Shown here: in pieces, positions 34,029 to 46,390 of the stretch
Position numbering within the stretch: position 1 is the first letter of the stretch
Layout of the letters: each line of letters begins with the position of its first letter
Source of the DNA: Fulvia fulva
Taxonomy: Eukaryota > Ascomycota > Dothideomycetes > Mycosphaerellales > Mycosphaerellaceae
Reading direction: 5' to 3'
NCBI RefSeq assembly: GCF_020509005.1
Contig: NC_063023.1
Span: 1,364,001 to 1,428,000, forward strand
Length of the DNA: 64,000 nt
Translations under genes and position numbers: made by a program
The notes under the pieces: model-generated
Seen by the model: the letters and a program-made list of their open reading frames with translations, nothing else
Told to the model about the DNA's origin: nothing
Database searches by the model: none

Positions 34029-37000
34029 GATAGGTAGAACTATATCGAGATACTATTAAGAAGGACTACGCTATACCTTTGTTTTACGGTGACCGACTTG
34101 AAAATAGCGACGACGACGGCAGTAGACGACCGAGAGTAAGGGGGAGACGAGTAGAGGACGCTCTATAAGAAGGCGGAAGAGATAGTAGCGGTAGAAGAAG
34201 GGAGGTTTCCGGAAAGAGTACTAAAAGGAGTAATAAGCGAACTACTCGGGGGACTAAAGGCGCTCAAACGACAAACAAGCACTACGATCAATAGGGCAAT
34301 CGAGGTAGTAACACGAAACGTAAGAAACAACCCTTAAAGAGACCCGAGACAGACCTAGGGCCTAACGACCTAGGTAAAAATCGCGAGCCAACCTACCCCC
34401 CCTTAGAGTATAGTACTACGAGTCTATATTACGGACTAGAAAGAGAAGGAAGAGATAGGAAAAATGACCGGGAGGGAGATAGTCGAGAAGATTAGAGTAA
34501 AGGGAATAGTAGGGGTAAGGGCAGATAATAAAGGGGTCAAGCTGTTTATAGCATACGTATAGGACAAGAAGGCCCTCGAAATAAACAAGGAGTAGATACT
34601 AAAGATCGGGAGTATAGCGAAAGTCTCCTATTAACAGTATATAGTAATTGCGTATAGGGTCCTACGAACCTTTAATATATAAAGGGATATACTAAACCTC
34701 TAGAGGCAAAACTAGGTAATAGCACTAGGACTACAGATTATAAAGATAGCGTAGGTCAAGAAGAAGATAGAGGAGGGCAAGAGGGCCTCCTCGCTAATCT
34801 TATAGGTTATAACACTAGAGCAAGCGAACAAGGTCTTAGACTAAGGGTTGTACTAGAACTTTAAGAGGCTAGATATAGAAATCTATTAGAGCAACTATAG
34901 AATCCTTTAATGTTTTAACTATTAATAGTACGGACATATTGCCCTAAAGTGTAGTAAAGCTATACTAGTCTACTCCTACTATACTAGTGATCACGCGACC
35001 TAAGAGTGCTAAAAACGGAAGGAGGACATAAGATACGTAGTATATAGGAGAAAACACCCGGTATAGTCAAACTAATGCCTAGTTAGACTATTAGCCTAGT
35101 GGAGAGCGCGGGAAGCAAGGGTAACAACACTAACTAGGTTCCTAGTAGGTGAACAGAAACGACTAGAAAGAACCACCTACCCGAATAAGAGACCCCGGCT
35201 ATAAGAGGAGCTATAAATAGTACTAGTAATAGGGAGACTAACGTTCTTATATAAGGCAGCGTAGGGCAATAGACAAATGAGAATTAACCAAATGATAGGG
35301 AGCTAACCCTAAAGGAAAGAACAGGAGGAGGGACGGGAAAACTAATAGTAAGACTAATAGTAAGACCAAACGGACCTAGACATAAATATATTCTAATGCC
35401 TTATACTAACAGACTATTAATCATTCAGTATAATGTGAATAGAAGCAAAGACAAGGTCTAAAGGAGCTTTCTACAAGCCTTAGACCCGGAGGAACACTAC
35501 ATTATAGCAATATAGGAACTATAGATCAACCTACACTCTAGGATTCTATTAACTATACGAGACCCGAGATACTATATAGTAATAAACAGAACCGAGGGAG
35601 TCCTACGAATATATATCTATATTAGTAAGAAGGTACTAGTAGAGGACTAGTAGGCCTAGCCGAGAACCGATAGGGATATCACTATAGTATAGCTTAAAAC
35701 AACTTAAGGCTAGGTCCTAATCTATAGCGTATACAACCTACCTCTAGAGTCTAGAAGCAGTACACAACTACATACGCTAGGAAGGCTCCCGAAAGCAATA
35801 GACTAACAAAACCATAACATCGTAATAGGAGATTTCAACCTCTACTACCTAAAGTAGGGATCGGACTTCACCCTAGTATACTACTTCTTAGTAGGGAGGC
35901 TTATTAGTCAGATAGAAACAGCCTAGATAGACTTGATCACGCTAAAGGGAACAGAAACTTAGGCTAGAAACAACAGTTCTAGTACGCTAGACCTATACTT
36001 TATATCCTACGCCTTAATACGACGGGTAGAAAGCTATATAGTTAATAACTAACTAGAGTCCTTATTAGACTACTATCTAATCCAAACCGACATCCAACTT
36101 ATAGTTAAGGAGGAGAGGAAACCTAAGAGGAGGCTCTGCTAGAAGTAGGCCGAGTAGACACTAGTATAGTAGCGGCTAGAAGGCGAACTAGAACAGGTGA
36201 ACATTAACGACATATATATAACGGAGGGGATCGACTAAGTAGTAGTATAGCTAATAGAAGCTATATAAAGGGTAGCCTAGGCCTATATACCTAAGAAGAG
36301 ATGGTCGCTATACTAGAAGCTATACTAGACACTAGAGTATATAGCTAAAGTCAAGGAGGTAAGGAGAGCAAGAAGGAGATAGGAGTAACGACGTACCTAA
36401 GCAAACTAGGAAGCCTATAACAACGCGTATAAAGCAAAGAAGGCGTAGATTAGAAGAGACAAGACGTAGGAGTAGAGGTTAACTATAGGGATGATTATAG
36501 AACACCCGGAACAAATTTAGAGACTAGTAGAATAGGCTAGGAGACTAGACGAGGAACGAAACTCCCCGCCCTAGTTTCCCTTAATATAGGACTAAGACGG
36601 GGAAACGCAAACCACTCCGATAGGGAAAGCGAAAGTATTCGTAGACTACTTCTTCGGGACTTAGGTAGAGGTAGACCTAAGTAATATCCTAGGAACATAC
36701 ATTCTTCCGCTAAGGGAGGCTAACTAGTAAGTATCTACTATAGAGATCGGAAACATTATTAAGAAACTAAAGGGCAATAAAGCCCTAGGCCTAGACAAGA
36801 TCCCTAACTGTTACCTAAAAGCTAGTAGTAGCCTTATTACTCTAGTGCTTACGCTAATCTTCACCTAGTATATAAAGTAGGGGTATTGCCTAAAGGCCTT
36901 TAGGCAATTACTAACTTACGTCCTAAGGAAACCCTAAAAGGAAGACTATACTAAGTTGAAGTTATATAGACTAATTGCGTTACTAAACATACTAGAGAAG

Positions 37001-38999
37001 CTCCTAGAGAAGGTCGTAGCTATAAGGCTTACCGGAATAGTAGAAGAATATAACCTCCTCCCGGTAACGTAAATAGGGGGGAGATAAAAGAGATCTACCC
37101 TTATAGTAGTCGAACTGATTATAGAGCAAATTAGACATATCTAGTACTATAGTAATAATAAGGTAGCCTTACTGCTTTTACTAGACATATTAGGGGCTTT
37201 TGACAACGTGTCCTACGTAAGACTCCTATATATCCTTAGAATAAAAAGCATCCTAGCCTAGATAGTATACTTTATATAGTTATTCCTTAAGGACAGAACA
37301 ACCTAGATCCTCCTAGGGTCCTTTAAAGCCCCGTAGACCCTAATTACGAATACGGGCATCCTATAGGGCTCTATACTCTCCCCAATTCTGTTCCTCCTCT
37401 TTATAGCCGACCTGACCCTACTCCTAGAAACAGTAAACACCTTAGTATCGGGGTTCGTAGATAACACAAATATCCTAGCGTAGTCGGGGTCTATAGAGGA
37501 AAACTACGTACTCCTAGAGGAGAGATATAGACAATACGAAAAGTGGGCAAGAGAGTATAGGGCAAAATTCGTACCGGACAAGTACTAACTTATCTATTTT
37601 AGTAAGGTAAAGACAAAACACAACTTGATAGTACTAGTAAAAATCTAGGAGTTCGAGACCCATCCTATAAGGGAACTTAGAGTCCTTAGGATATAGCTAG
37701 ACCCGAAACTTAGCTAGGGACTATAAGTGAAGAAGGCGCAAGCGAGAGCGGATACTAATAGATAATTAATCGAGAGACTCACTACGTTAACCTAGGGGGC
37801 GACCTTTACAAAGGCCTAGACTATGTACAAGGCCATTGTCAAGCCCGTAATACTATATAGAGTAGCAATTTAGGCAGCGGAAAAACATATCCCGAAGAGA
37901 ATTAAGGACCCCCTTAATAGAGCGTAGGTAGCCTACCTAAAGAGAGTACTAGGGGTATATAAGTCAACCCCTTATAGGACAATAGAAATGGAATCAGGTA
38001 CAGCCCCTATTAGGGAGTACCTCTAGGGTATAAGGTGTTAATACGTAGAGAGGACATTAGTATACCTAGCCTAGGGAACTATCTAAGCAGCTACTTAAAG
38101 GATAAGAACCTAGTAGGAGAGGAGGAGAAGACCTAACCGGCCACATATAATCCTATAGAAGGAAGCAGACCTAAAAACATTATATGAAATCCTAGTAGCC
38201 CTTGAACAGAGAGAAGCTCTAAGGGAGCAAGCTAACATAGGGGACAAAGGGAAAAAGAAGCAAAGCTAAGTAGAAAGGATCGTAGGTCACCTATAGGAAA
38301 CGCGTTAGAACTAAAAACCGGTAAGGCTAGGAGCCCTACTAGCGGCTAGGACCTTCGGGAGGTATAACTACCTTATCTATAAAGACCTAAAGAGGGCGGA
38401 AGCAAGCATAGCTATCTAGATTCGCTCTGAGTACATTGGGCTAAGAGTATACTTATACTAAAGAAGAGTCCTAGAATACGATTCTAAACGTTACCCCTAT
38501 AGCTACCTATCCTAAAACCCGGAGTACATAGTACTAAACTGTACTAAGTGGGTAAAAGGGAGAAGCTAGTAGAGGGCGAAGGCAAGAGATAGGTAATACT
38601 AGGCTATTATCTAGAACAGACAAGATATAAGGAGAGTGACAAGATAGATCCTTAACGAGGACTACCTAGAGCAATTCTCCCTAGTAGTAGAAACGGAAAG
38701 GTAGATAGAGAGGAGGGAGAGAGAGAGAGAAGAGCCGGGGAAATAGAAGGGAGAAAGGGAATCGAGAGGAGGACATCACTAGGTTTACGGGTAAGGTAGT
38801 TATAGGGTAACAACTATAACACTAGCGTACCCTAAAGGAAGGAGAACGAAAGGACAAGATAGGAAAGAACGAGGAGGGCAAAGACGAGGAGGTTTTCATC
38901 CGTTAATCGGGTTTCCTACCTACACAAATAGACCTAAATAGCGAGAGACCTACATAGGCTAAAGGGCACTAAAATAGGCGAATGAATAATCTATCTATC
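34029..38999 (+). mobile_element. Near full-length Tad1-like LINE (copy L6)
   Basis: The only LINE copy here with all parts. ORF1 with knuckle-like Cys/Tyr spacing (about 34,100-35,390); apurinic endonuclease (about 35,420-36,130, with IQYNVNRSK near 35,425 and VIGDFN near 35,825); reverse transcriptase (about 36,700-37,700, LDILGAFDNV near 37,180, and an active site F-V-D-N at 37454-37465, the second Asp changed to Asn by RIP); a C-terminal region and a tail of ATCT units. A 12-bp target duplication, tatataccgtag, lies at 34017-34028 and 39000-39011. It sits in the RT of Gypsy-2. Stops are mostly TAG. Confidence 0.9.
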
Positions 39000-39011
39000 T
39001 ATATACCGTAG

Positions 39012-40624
39012 CGTATTACGAAAGCTATTAGCTACTCGTGCCCCTCCGCGATATATAACTTATTAAAGGCTACTATAATATCTAGTTTCGTAAAGTACTT
39101 CTTTCCGTATATACGGTTAAGCGTTTCCTATATTAATAGAATAGAATAGCGATTCTTAATAGTAATAGCGTTTAGCCTACGGTAGTTAATATATACTCGT
39201 AGCCCTCCTCTCGGCTTTCTTACTATTAATACCGGTGCCGGTAACTAGCTTATTTTCTAACCGGCCTTACGTACCTTATCTTCTAAAGTCTATTTAAGTA
39301 ACTATTTCTTAACGGCTTCATTCTCCTTCTTAGCTAGTCCGTATAGCTTTCGATATAGCGGTTCTTAAGGTCTACCGGGTTTAATATAAATCTCGTAGTC
39401 GATGCCTAGTCGGTAAGGTAGAAGTCCCTCGTAGTCCTTTACTAAGAAAGTATCTATAATGTCGTAGTATATAGGCGGTAGCTTCTCTTTAGGATTCTAG
39501 TTAAACTGCTTGTTTAAGAACTAATCTAGGTCATTAGCTACTATCGCGCTTAGTTTAAGGCCATTATCGTTATTATCGTTATCCTCGCGCCCCGTAGGTA
39601 TAATATAGAAGTACTCGGCCCTAGGCCGGTACGCGTACATCTCCTATACGCGCTACGAGACTTCCTAGTAATCTACCTCTTTATCTACCTCTAGAGCGGA
39701 TATATTTAGCTCCGCCCCTCCGGCTATAAATCCTACTAATTCGCTAGTAAACGGCTTTAGTTTATATTTCGTTTACTAGGTTCTACTAATATAGTTTAGA
39801 GATTATACTATTATCGATATCTTGTTATATAGATAGTGACCGAAGTAGTAGTTAGATCTAAACGCCCTCTCGCTAGTTTCCTAGAAGATGTTCGGGTTAT
39901 ACGCGGAGAGCTACGGTAGTCTAAAGACGATGTCGTATTCGAGGTCGGTAACGTAGTATAGTATTTACTCGTAATAAACGCCGATAACTACGTCTCTAAG
40001 GGCTATATATATGATCTAACGCGCTATAGCCGATCTATCTCCTAGTATTAATCGTCTATTCTTCGTTAAAGGGATTAAGGGGGTTATATATTTACGTATA
40101 AATTTCTAATTAAGAAAGAGAGAGGTAGAGGTAGAATCTATAAGGCCGCGAGCCTTTTTATCTTATATCGTTACGGGTAATACTATATAAGGGTGTATAG
40201 CTAGTTGTTATTTATCTAGTATATATACCGATATCTTAAGCTCCTTACTATAGTTCGTCTCTTATATTCTATATCTCTTAATCTTATACTTTTTCTATCT
40301 TAGAAAGTTCGGTTACTAACCGCTATCTACTACGCTTAGGTAGCGGTCGTGCTATTTCCCTATTACTATAGGTCGGTAGTAAGGGAGCTAAGGTTCGGGT
40401 TAGCGTTCGCGTTATTTCGTAGATATAGAGGGCGGTAGTCGCCGTCGTAACTATATATCGGGCATTCGGGGTTGGTTAATACGTACGAGCCTATACGGTA
40501 GCGGTAGTACTTACCCTACTTCTTAAGGTCCTTACGCTACTTACGGTTTAATAAAGGTAGGTTCTATAAGTAAACCGGTAGGTCCTCCTTCTTCTTCGTA
40601 CCTACGTATTATAGTAGTCGTTAG
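39012..40624 (-). pseudogene. Gypsy-2 gag end, protease and RT N-terminus, right part
   Basis: The minus strand resumes the RT sequence broken by L6 (an EGHE then IAFVIRYG block near 39,010-39,040), the RT start near 39,100-39,300, protease-linked sequence near 39,900-39,960 that equals the insertion point of L1 in Gypsy-1, and a gag tail with knuckle-like Tyr residues near 40,460-40,510. It is cut at 40,624 by the repeat that begins at 40,625. Confidence 0.75.
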
Positions 40625-41255
40625 TATTAACGAGCTAAGGGCCTCCTTTAGACCCTGAAATTTGCGCGTAGAATCTCGTTAACCTTTAACGGTTAATTAT
40701 ATAGTAGGGGTGTATAGGGGTACTACTAAGATATATATAGTTAAGAGACGACCTTAGTAGGAAGTAAGGATTTACGAGGAATCTCTCTATAAGGCGAAGA
40801 TACGGGAATCTAAAAAATTTCAGATTTATTATCTTTTTTTTAAGATCACTATATATACTTTACGGCCCGCGGACCGACAAGTATATATACCTACGCGTAA
40901 GCTATCTTAAGGTTACTAGGCGCGCCCTTACTTACTAGGGTAGTTAGTCGTCTATATTTTAGTAGTTAATAAGGGGGGGTTTAAGTATATATCCGGTAGT
41001 ATTATTAGTACATTTTAGTAAAATTAAGGTTAAGGTCGACTCGAAGTCAAAATCTTAAGGTATTAAGACACCTAAGGTCAAGGTTCTTAGTATTAAGTAA
41101 AGTAAGTATAACGTTAAAAGCAAGGTTATAGTTACGAACAAGGTCATATGTTTTAGTTATGTCTTTATCGAGGTTCGAGTCGTTTACTAGTAGTAGAGCT
41201 AGCTAAGAGTTACTAGAAAGTCTAACGAAGGCCTATAGGCCTTATAGGGAGGCTA
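40625..41255 (+). repeat. 630-bp repeat, copy 1 (likely start of a Gypsy-5-type element)
   Basis: Nearly identical to 50152-50783 in direct orientation. It starts TATTAACGAGC (TGTTAACGAGC before RIP), contains a TTAACC..GGTTAA inverted repeat and a run of seven G, and is cut at 41,255 by the short LTR that follows. Confidence 0.7.
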
Positions 41256-41405
41256 TATTACGGGTAGTGATCTATAAGACGATAGTATAGGGTTGCCGTA
41301 AAACAAGCGTTATTCGGTAAGGCTACGAAAGAGAAGCGTAAAGCGCGCGAGATATATAAGGAAGCGCTAAGGCGCGCGACGTTACGGTAGTAGTGAACCG
41401 TAATA
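41256..41405 (-). repeat. 3' LTR of Gypsy-3 (150 bp)
   Basis: The ends are inverted, TATTACGG and CCGTAATA (TGTTACGG..CCGTAACA before RIP). On the minus strand it follows a polypurine tract (GGGGGGGGTAC, 41406-41417 on the plus strand as C). It is related to the LTR of Gypsy-1. Confidence 0.7.
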
Positions 41406-44400
41406 GTACCCCCCCCTTTAGATCGCTATTCGTCCTCGGACGGCTCTGTCTCTATAGTAGTATATCTACGAAAACTATATTATCCTCTAGTCTACCTTAT
41501 TTAGCTTAAGCATCCTCTAAACTCTTAATATCCTCCTTACTATTAATTACTATATCCGTCGGGCGGCTAAGCTAGTACGGCTATATAGAGGCTTAGGGTA
41601 TATAGCGACATCCTTGTTCTAACGCTTATTATAGAGACTTCTATCCGTTGTTATCTTTATAGAAGTAGGTATACGCGGTTCTATAGTAGCCCTAGCGTAT
41701 TAAGTATCCGAGCCTATATCTATAGCGTTCGTTTCTATAGAGCTTTATAGGTTAACTATAGGCGTATCGAACTCTATCGTACTCGTATTAAGTCTTATCG
41801 AGCGGCGTAACGTCCTTACTTATAGCCTAGACGCCGTTACGGGCGTATTAGTTTACGGTATAACTACCGGTATAGACGTACTCGCGTTCTCCGTAGGTAA
41901 CTACCTAGACTTAGTATAAGATCGTAGTATACTAGTAACTCGGTCCTTATTAGGTATATAGTCGTACGGCGGCTTAAAGTCGGCGGGTATAGACTTCGTC
42001 GGAAAGTTATAGTAGAAGTCTATAATAGAGGCGGCTACTCCTACTAATACTTCTAGTAGCTCCTAGCTCGGCTCGCGGTATCCTTTCTACTTTACTAGGT
42101 ACTTATACTCGTCTTACTTCGGTAGTTAGTGTTTTAGTAGTCTTCCCTTTAGCTTAAAATATTTCCTATCGAGTATGTCCTCTACGAAGTACTCTTCGGA
42201 TATTTCGCCGTCGTCGTCGCGGGTAATCTCGATTAGAGGCGGCGGTACTAGGATCTGTCTAGGTTCGGGGTTATTAGTAGCTAGTTATAGGAGCGAGGCG
42301 TAGAAAGTGTTATAGAGATTGCCTAACTAATCGGGTATTATAACGCGGTAAGCATTTTAATACGGGAGTGCTACGGTAATCTCGTACGGCCCTACGTTCT
42401 TAATATCGAGCTTCTTAGACGGGCGTGTTATTGACTAGTTAGTAGTATTAATATAAACTTCGTCGCCGATATTATAATTCGGAGGTAGCTAGTAATATAC
42501 GTTTATAAAATCTACTTATAACGCTTAGGCTAACACAATTTCTTGCCTTAGATATACGTATATCTAGTTTATACGCTTAGTAAACGCATTTGTAGATTCT
42601 GTATCGAGTCGTTACTTATAGGGTATAAGCTTTATAGGGGTAGTTAGACTAGTATCCGTGAATTCTAGGTTACGACCGGTATCAGCGTAGAAGGGTAATA
42701 CTCTAGTAGTAGCTAATATATAATTGTTAGTAGTAAACTCGGTAAGTAGTAACTAGTCAACCTAATTATCTTAGGCGTAGTTGATATAGGCCCTAAGGTA
42801 ACGTTCTATAACCTTATTCGTATTTTTAGACTATCTATCGGATTCTAGGTAAAAGGCCGTCGATAGCTATTATTAAATACCGAGTAGGGAGTAAACTCGT
42901 CTCTAGAACGTAGACGTCTACTAGGAGCCCCGATCCGAGACGATGCTCTTAGGAATGCTATAACGTACGAAGATGTAGCAGATAAAGATATATACGATAT
43001 ATAGGGCGTCTATCTATAGTACTAGGATTAGGTGTCTCTCCTTAGTAAGCCTTTCCGTAACTATAAGGACGTTCTTATACGTTTATCTATCGGTTAAGCT
43101 CTTACTTACGGGCAAATCTAAAACGAAGTCAATAGCAATATCCTCCTATACTCCGAAGGGTACCGGTAATAGTATAAGAAGGCCCTAATACTACTGATTT
43201 GACGGAACCGTTATTCTATATATAACATAATTACGGACGAATCTCTTAATCGTTTATATTATACGTAGCTAGCGGTAGTATCTACTAATGAACTCGTATG
43301 TCTTTTTACGGCCGGGATACCTAGCCGCGGGTATGTCGTAGAAACGTCTCGTAATTAGAGTACGAAGTTCTACTACGCTAGTAACTTCTAGGACAAACAA
43401 GCTATATCCTCCGTAGGCGTTCTTTATATAGATTATACTATCTTCTACTTTAGACGTACGATTGTCGATCTTATGTTTACGTAATAGGGGTACTTACTAG
43501 TTCTAGGATAGCTATTTTATAGTAGCCTAAACGGTCTCTTCGTTATATAGAGCCTTGACTTATATAAGTAAATCCTGCTATACTACCTACTACGCTACCT
43601 CTCCCTCCCGTAGCTCGCTTAAATTAAGCTTAATATCGAGGCGAGCGGGCGGTAGGATGACCTAGCTCTAATACTATAGATGTAGATCGCTTAGATCCGA
43701 CGGTAGATCTTACGATCGTCTAGTAAGACTATTAGGCTTTATGCCCTATACACCTAGATAATAGGTGATTTTAAATACGAACTGTACTAGGAACTGTACC
43801 TAGCGTGCCTACCGTCTATTAAGTTGTTTCGTGCTTATGAAGTATTCTAGGTTCTTATAATCGGAGTAGATAATAACGGAATTATTGTCTATATCCTTCG
43901 TATTCTCGAAATCGGTGTCTATATTATCGTCCAAATTAACGGTAAGCTTAGGTCTCTATTCTTCGAAGGCGAGGACGATAGCTAATAGTTCCTTATCGTA
44001 AATCTCGTAGTTATACTCCTATAGTAACATCTACTTAGACATATATACTACCGGTCTCTAGACGTCTCCGTGTTTCTATAAAATTACTACCGTAGTAACG
44101 AAATCTAAGGCATCTGTTTCGACTATAGTTTCTAACCCTAGTACGAAGTATACGAGTACCGTGTCCGTTAAGAATGCATCCTTTAATCCTTAGAAGGCTA
44201 CTTCGTATTCTGTTGTCTAAACGAATAGTATTGGCTTACTATTCTTACTAGTCTTTATTAAATTCGTAAGGGGCATATAGATTTTAGAGAAGTTCTAAAT
44301 AAACCTTCGATAGAAGTTTCCGAACCTAAGGAATGCTTATACATCCTTTAGGTATGTTAGAGTAAGCTAGTTCTTAACTACGTCGACCTTTTCTAGGTCT

Positions 44401-46390
44401 ATACGGATACCGTCGACTCCTATAATAATACTAAGGTACTTCGTCTCTATTTAGTAGAACTCGTATTTATCGATATCTAATTATAGGCCGGCTTTACTTA
44501 TACGCTATAGCACTTTACGTACGTGTTATACATATTCCTCGAAGGTGTCGCTAAAGATTGGGATATTATCTAGGTATACTAAATAGAAGTCATCGAGATA
44601 CTCCCTAAGCGTATCGTTAATATATGATTAGAATGTTCCTAAAGCATTATATAGGCCGAAAGGCATTACTATATACTCGAATTGACTATAGCGAGTACTA
44701 AACGTAGTTTTCTATTCGTAGCCCTCCGTAATACGAATACGGTTAAAGATAGAGATAATATCGAGTTTAGTAAAGTACTTCTTCCTATTTAGGCGGTTTA
44801 GCGTTTCTTAGAATAGCGGTATTAGGTATCTACTTTTAACCGTAAGGGCGTTAAGAGCTCTATAGTCGATATAGACCCGTAGACCGCCGCCTAGTTTACG
44901 TATAATTAGTACTAGTATAGAAGCCGGGCTCGTGCTTCGTTATATTACTCTAGATTCTAGCTAATTATCGACCTACTTCTTAATTACCTTATTCTCACGA
45001 GACGACATTACGTATAGCCGCTTAAAAGGAGGTGACTTGATTTCGTCTTTAAGGTGTATTTTATAGTCTTTACTAGGGCGGTAAGGTAGGATCTTCGATA
45101 TATCCTAACGGTTAAAATAGTCCTCGAAATCGTATAGTTCCTAGGGTAAGTAGACCTTAGTATCTTAGTCCTTATCTTTACCTTTTATAAATCTATCGAA
45201 GTCGCTATTTACTATTATTATACATACTATTAAGGGGTTTGCTAACTATACCTTCCGAAGGTTTAGAGCGTAGAGCCTAGTAGGATCGAAGTCTTACCTA
45301 GTCGCTACTATTACGTAGGCTCGTAATAGGTTAGCGTAGTGCTTCTGACTAGGTAGTATAATCTATATTATATAGACTTCCGCTCCTTTCTTACGAGCTA
45401 GTTTTACTACGTAGGCCGCGGAGATGTTTACGATATCGATCTCTAGTTCTAGTTCGACAACTCGTTACTTTTGTTTCGTATATCGGTACGGTCGCTTTAG
45501 CGTCTTAACGCCGTCTACCGGTAACGGTTATCGAGTATATATACGGAAGTCATCCTCCTCGTCCTCGAACGTCGTTTAGAACTATAGTTAGGGTATGTAC
45601 TTAGGTAACGATAGCGTAGGAGCGGTGACTTCGTTAGGGTCATCTTCTACTATCGGCGGTCGATAATTGCCTAATAGTACTAGCGTAGCTAGATAGTTAA
45701 TAGACTATACTATTAGGTACTTATTAGACCTCTAGTTTACCTTATAGGTACGGCATTTCAAATGATTCATTACTATAATGCCCTTCTCCTATTATATCTC
45801 TAGTTCGTAGTCTACGAACTAACTAGAGCCGAGCACGATGTTATACTCTAGTAACTCTACTAAATAGTAGCTAAGGGTTTCGACGTAGCCGCCGATATTA
45901 AAAGGAAAGTATATAGACTCGGTAATAAGCTCGTTAGCGGAGCCGCTATTAGCTAGTCCTAATTAAAGAGGTTCTTCCTAGAGTCGAGGAAGATTATATA
46001 TACGAGCGTATATAGAGTTTATATACTAAGAGGTGGCACTATAATTAAGGAAGGTAAGAGCTTAATTACTATCTATACTACTAGGCATTATAAGGTAAGG
46101 GGACACTCTCGGCCTTAGTACACCTCGTATAATAGGCGGTATTAGAGAGCTTACTAATATACGTAAAGCGTACTCTAGTCCTTATATTACCGCATCTCGC
46201 TATATTTCCTTCTTAGTATTATGTTCGTAAGTAGGACTGACGGTTGTCGTACTTAAGCGTTAGTCTAGCTATTTCCCTATTACTAAGGGTTAGCCGGTGT
46301 CTATATTATAGAGCTAGTATTTGCGCGCGGCGGAGGGCGCTTATACTAATTAATAGGGTAGTCTAGCGAGTATAAGTTATAGTCTATATA
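41406..46390 (-). pseudogene. RIP-inactivated Ty3/gypsy pol (Gypsy-3)
   Basis: Read leftward on the minus strand: the gag end, then protease, then reverse transcriptase (about 44,300-45,000, [18 protein letters not shown] near 44,860-44,915), RNase H near 43,850-44,060, integrase (about 42,400-43,500) and a chromodomain (about 42,040-42,150, YLVK..GY). Stops are dense and of RIP type. The element is split at 46,390 by LINE L3 and its gag continues at 49,697. Confidence 0.75.
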
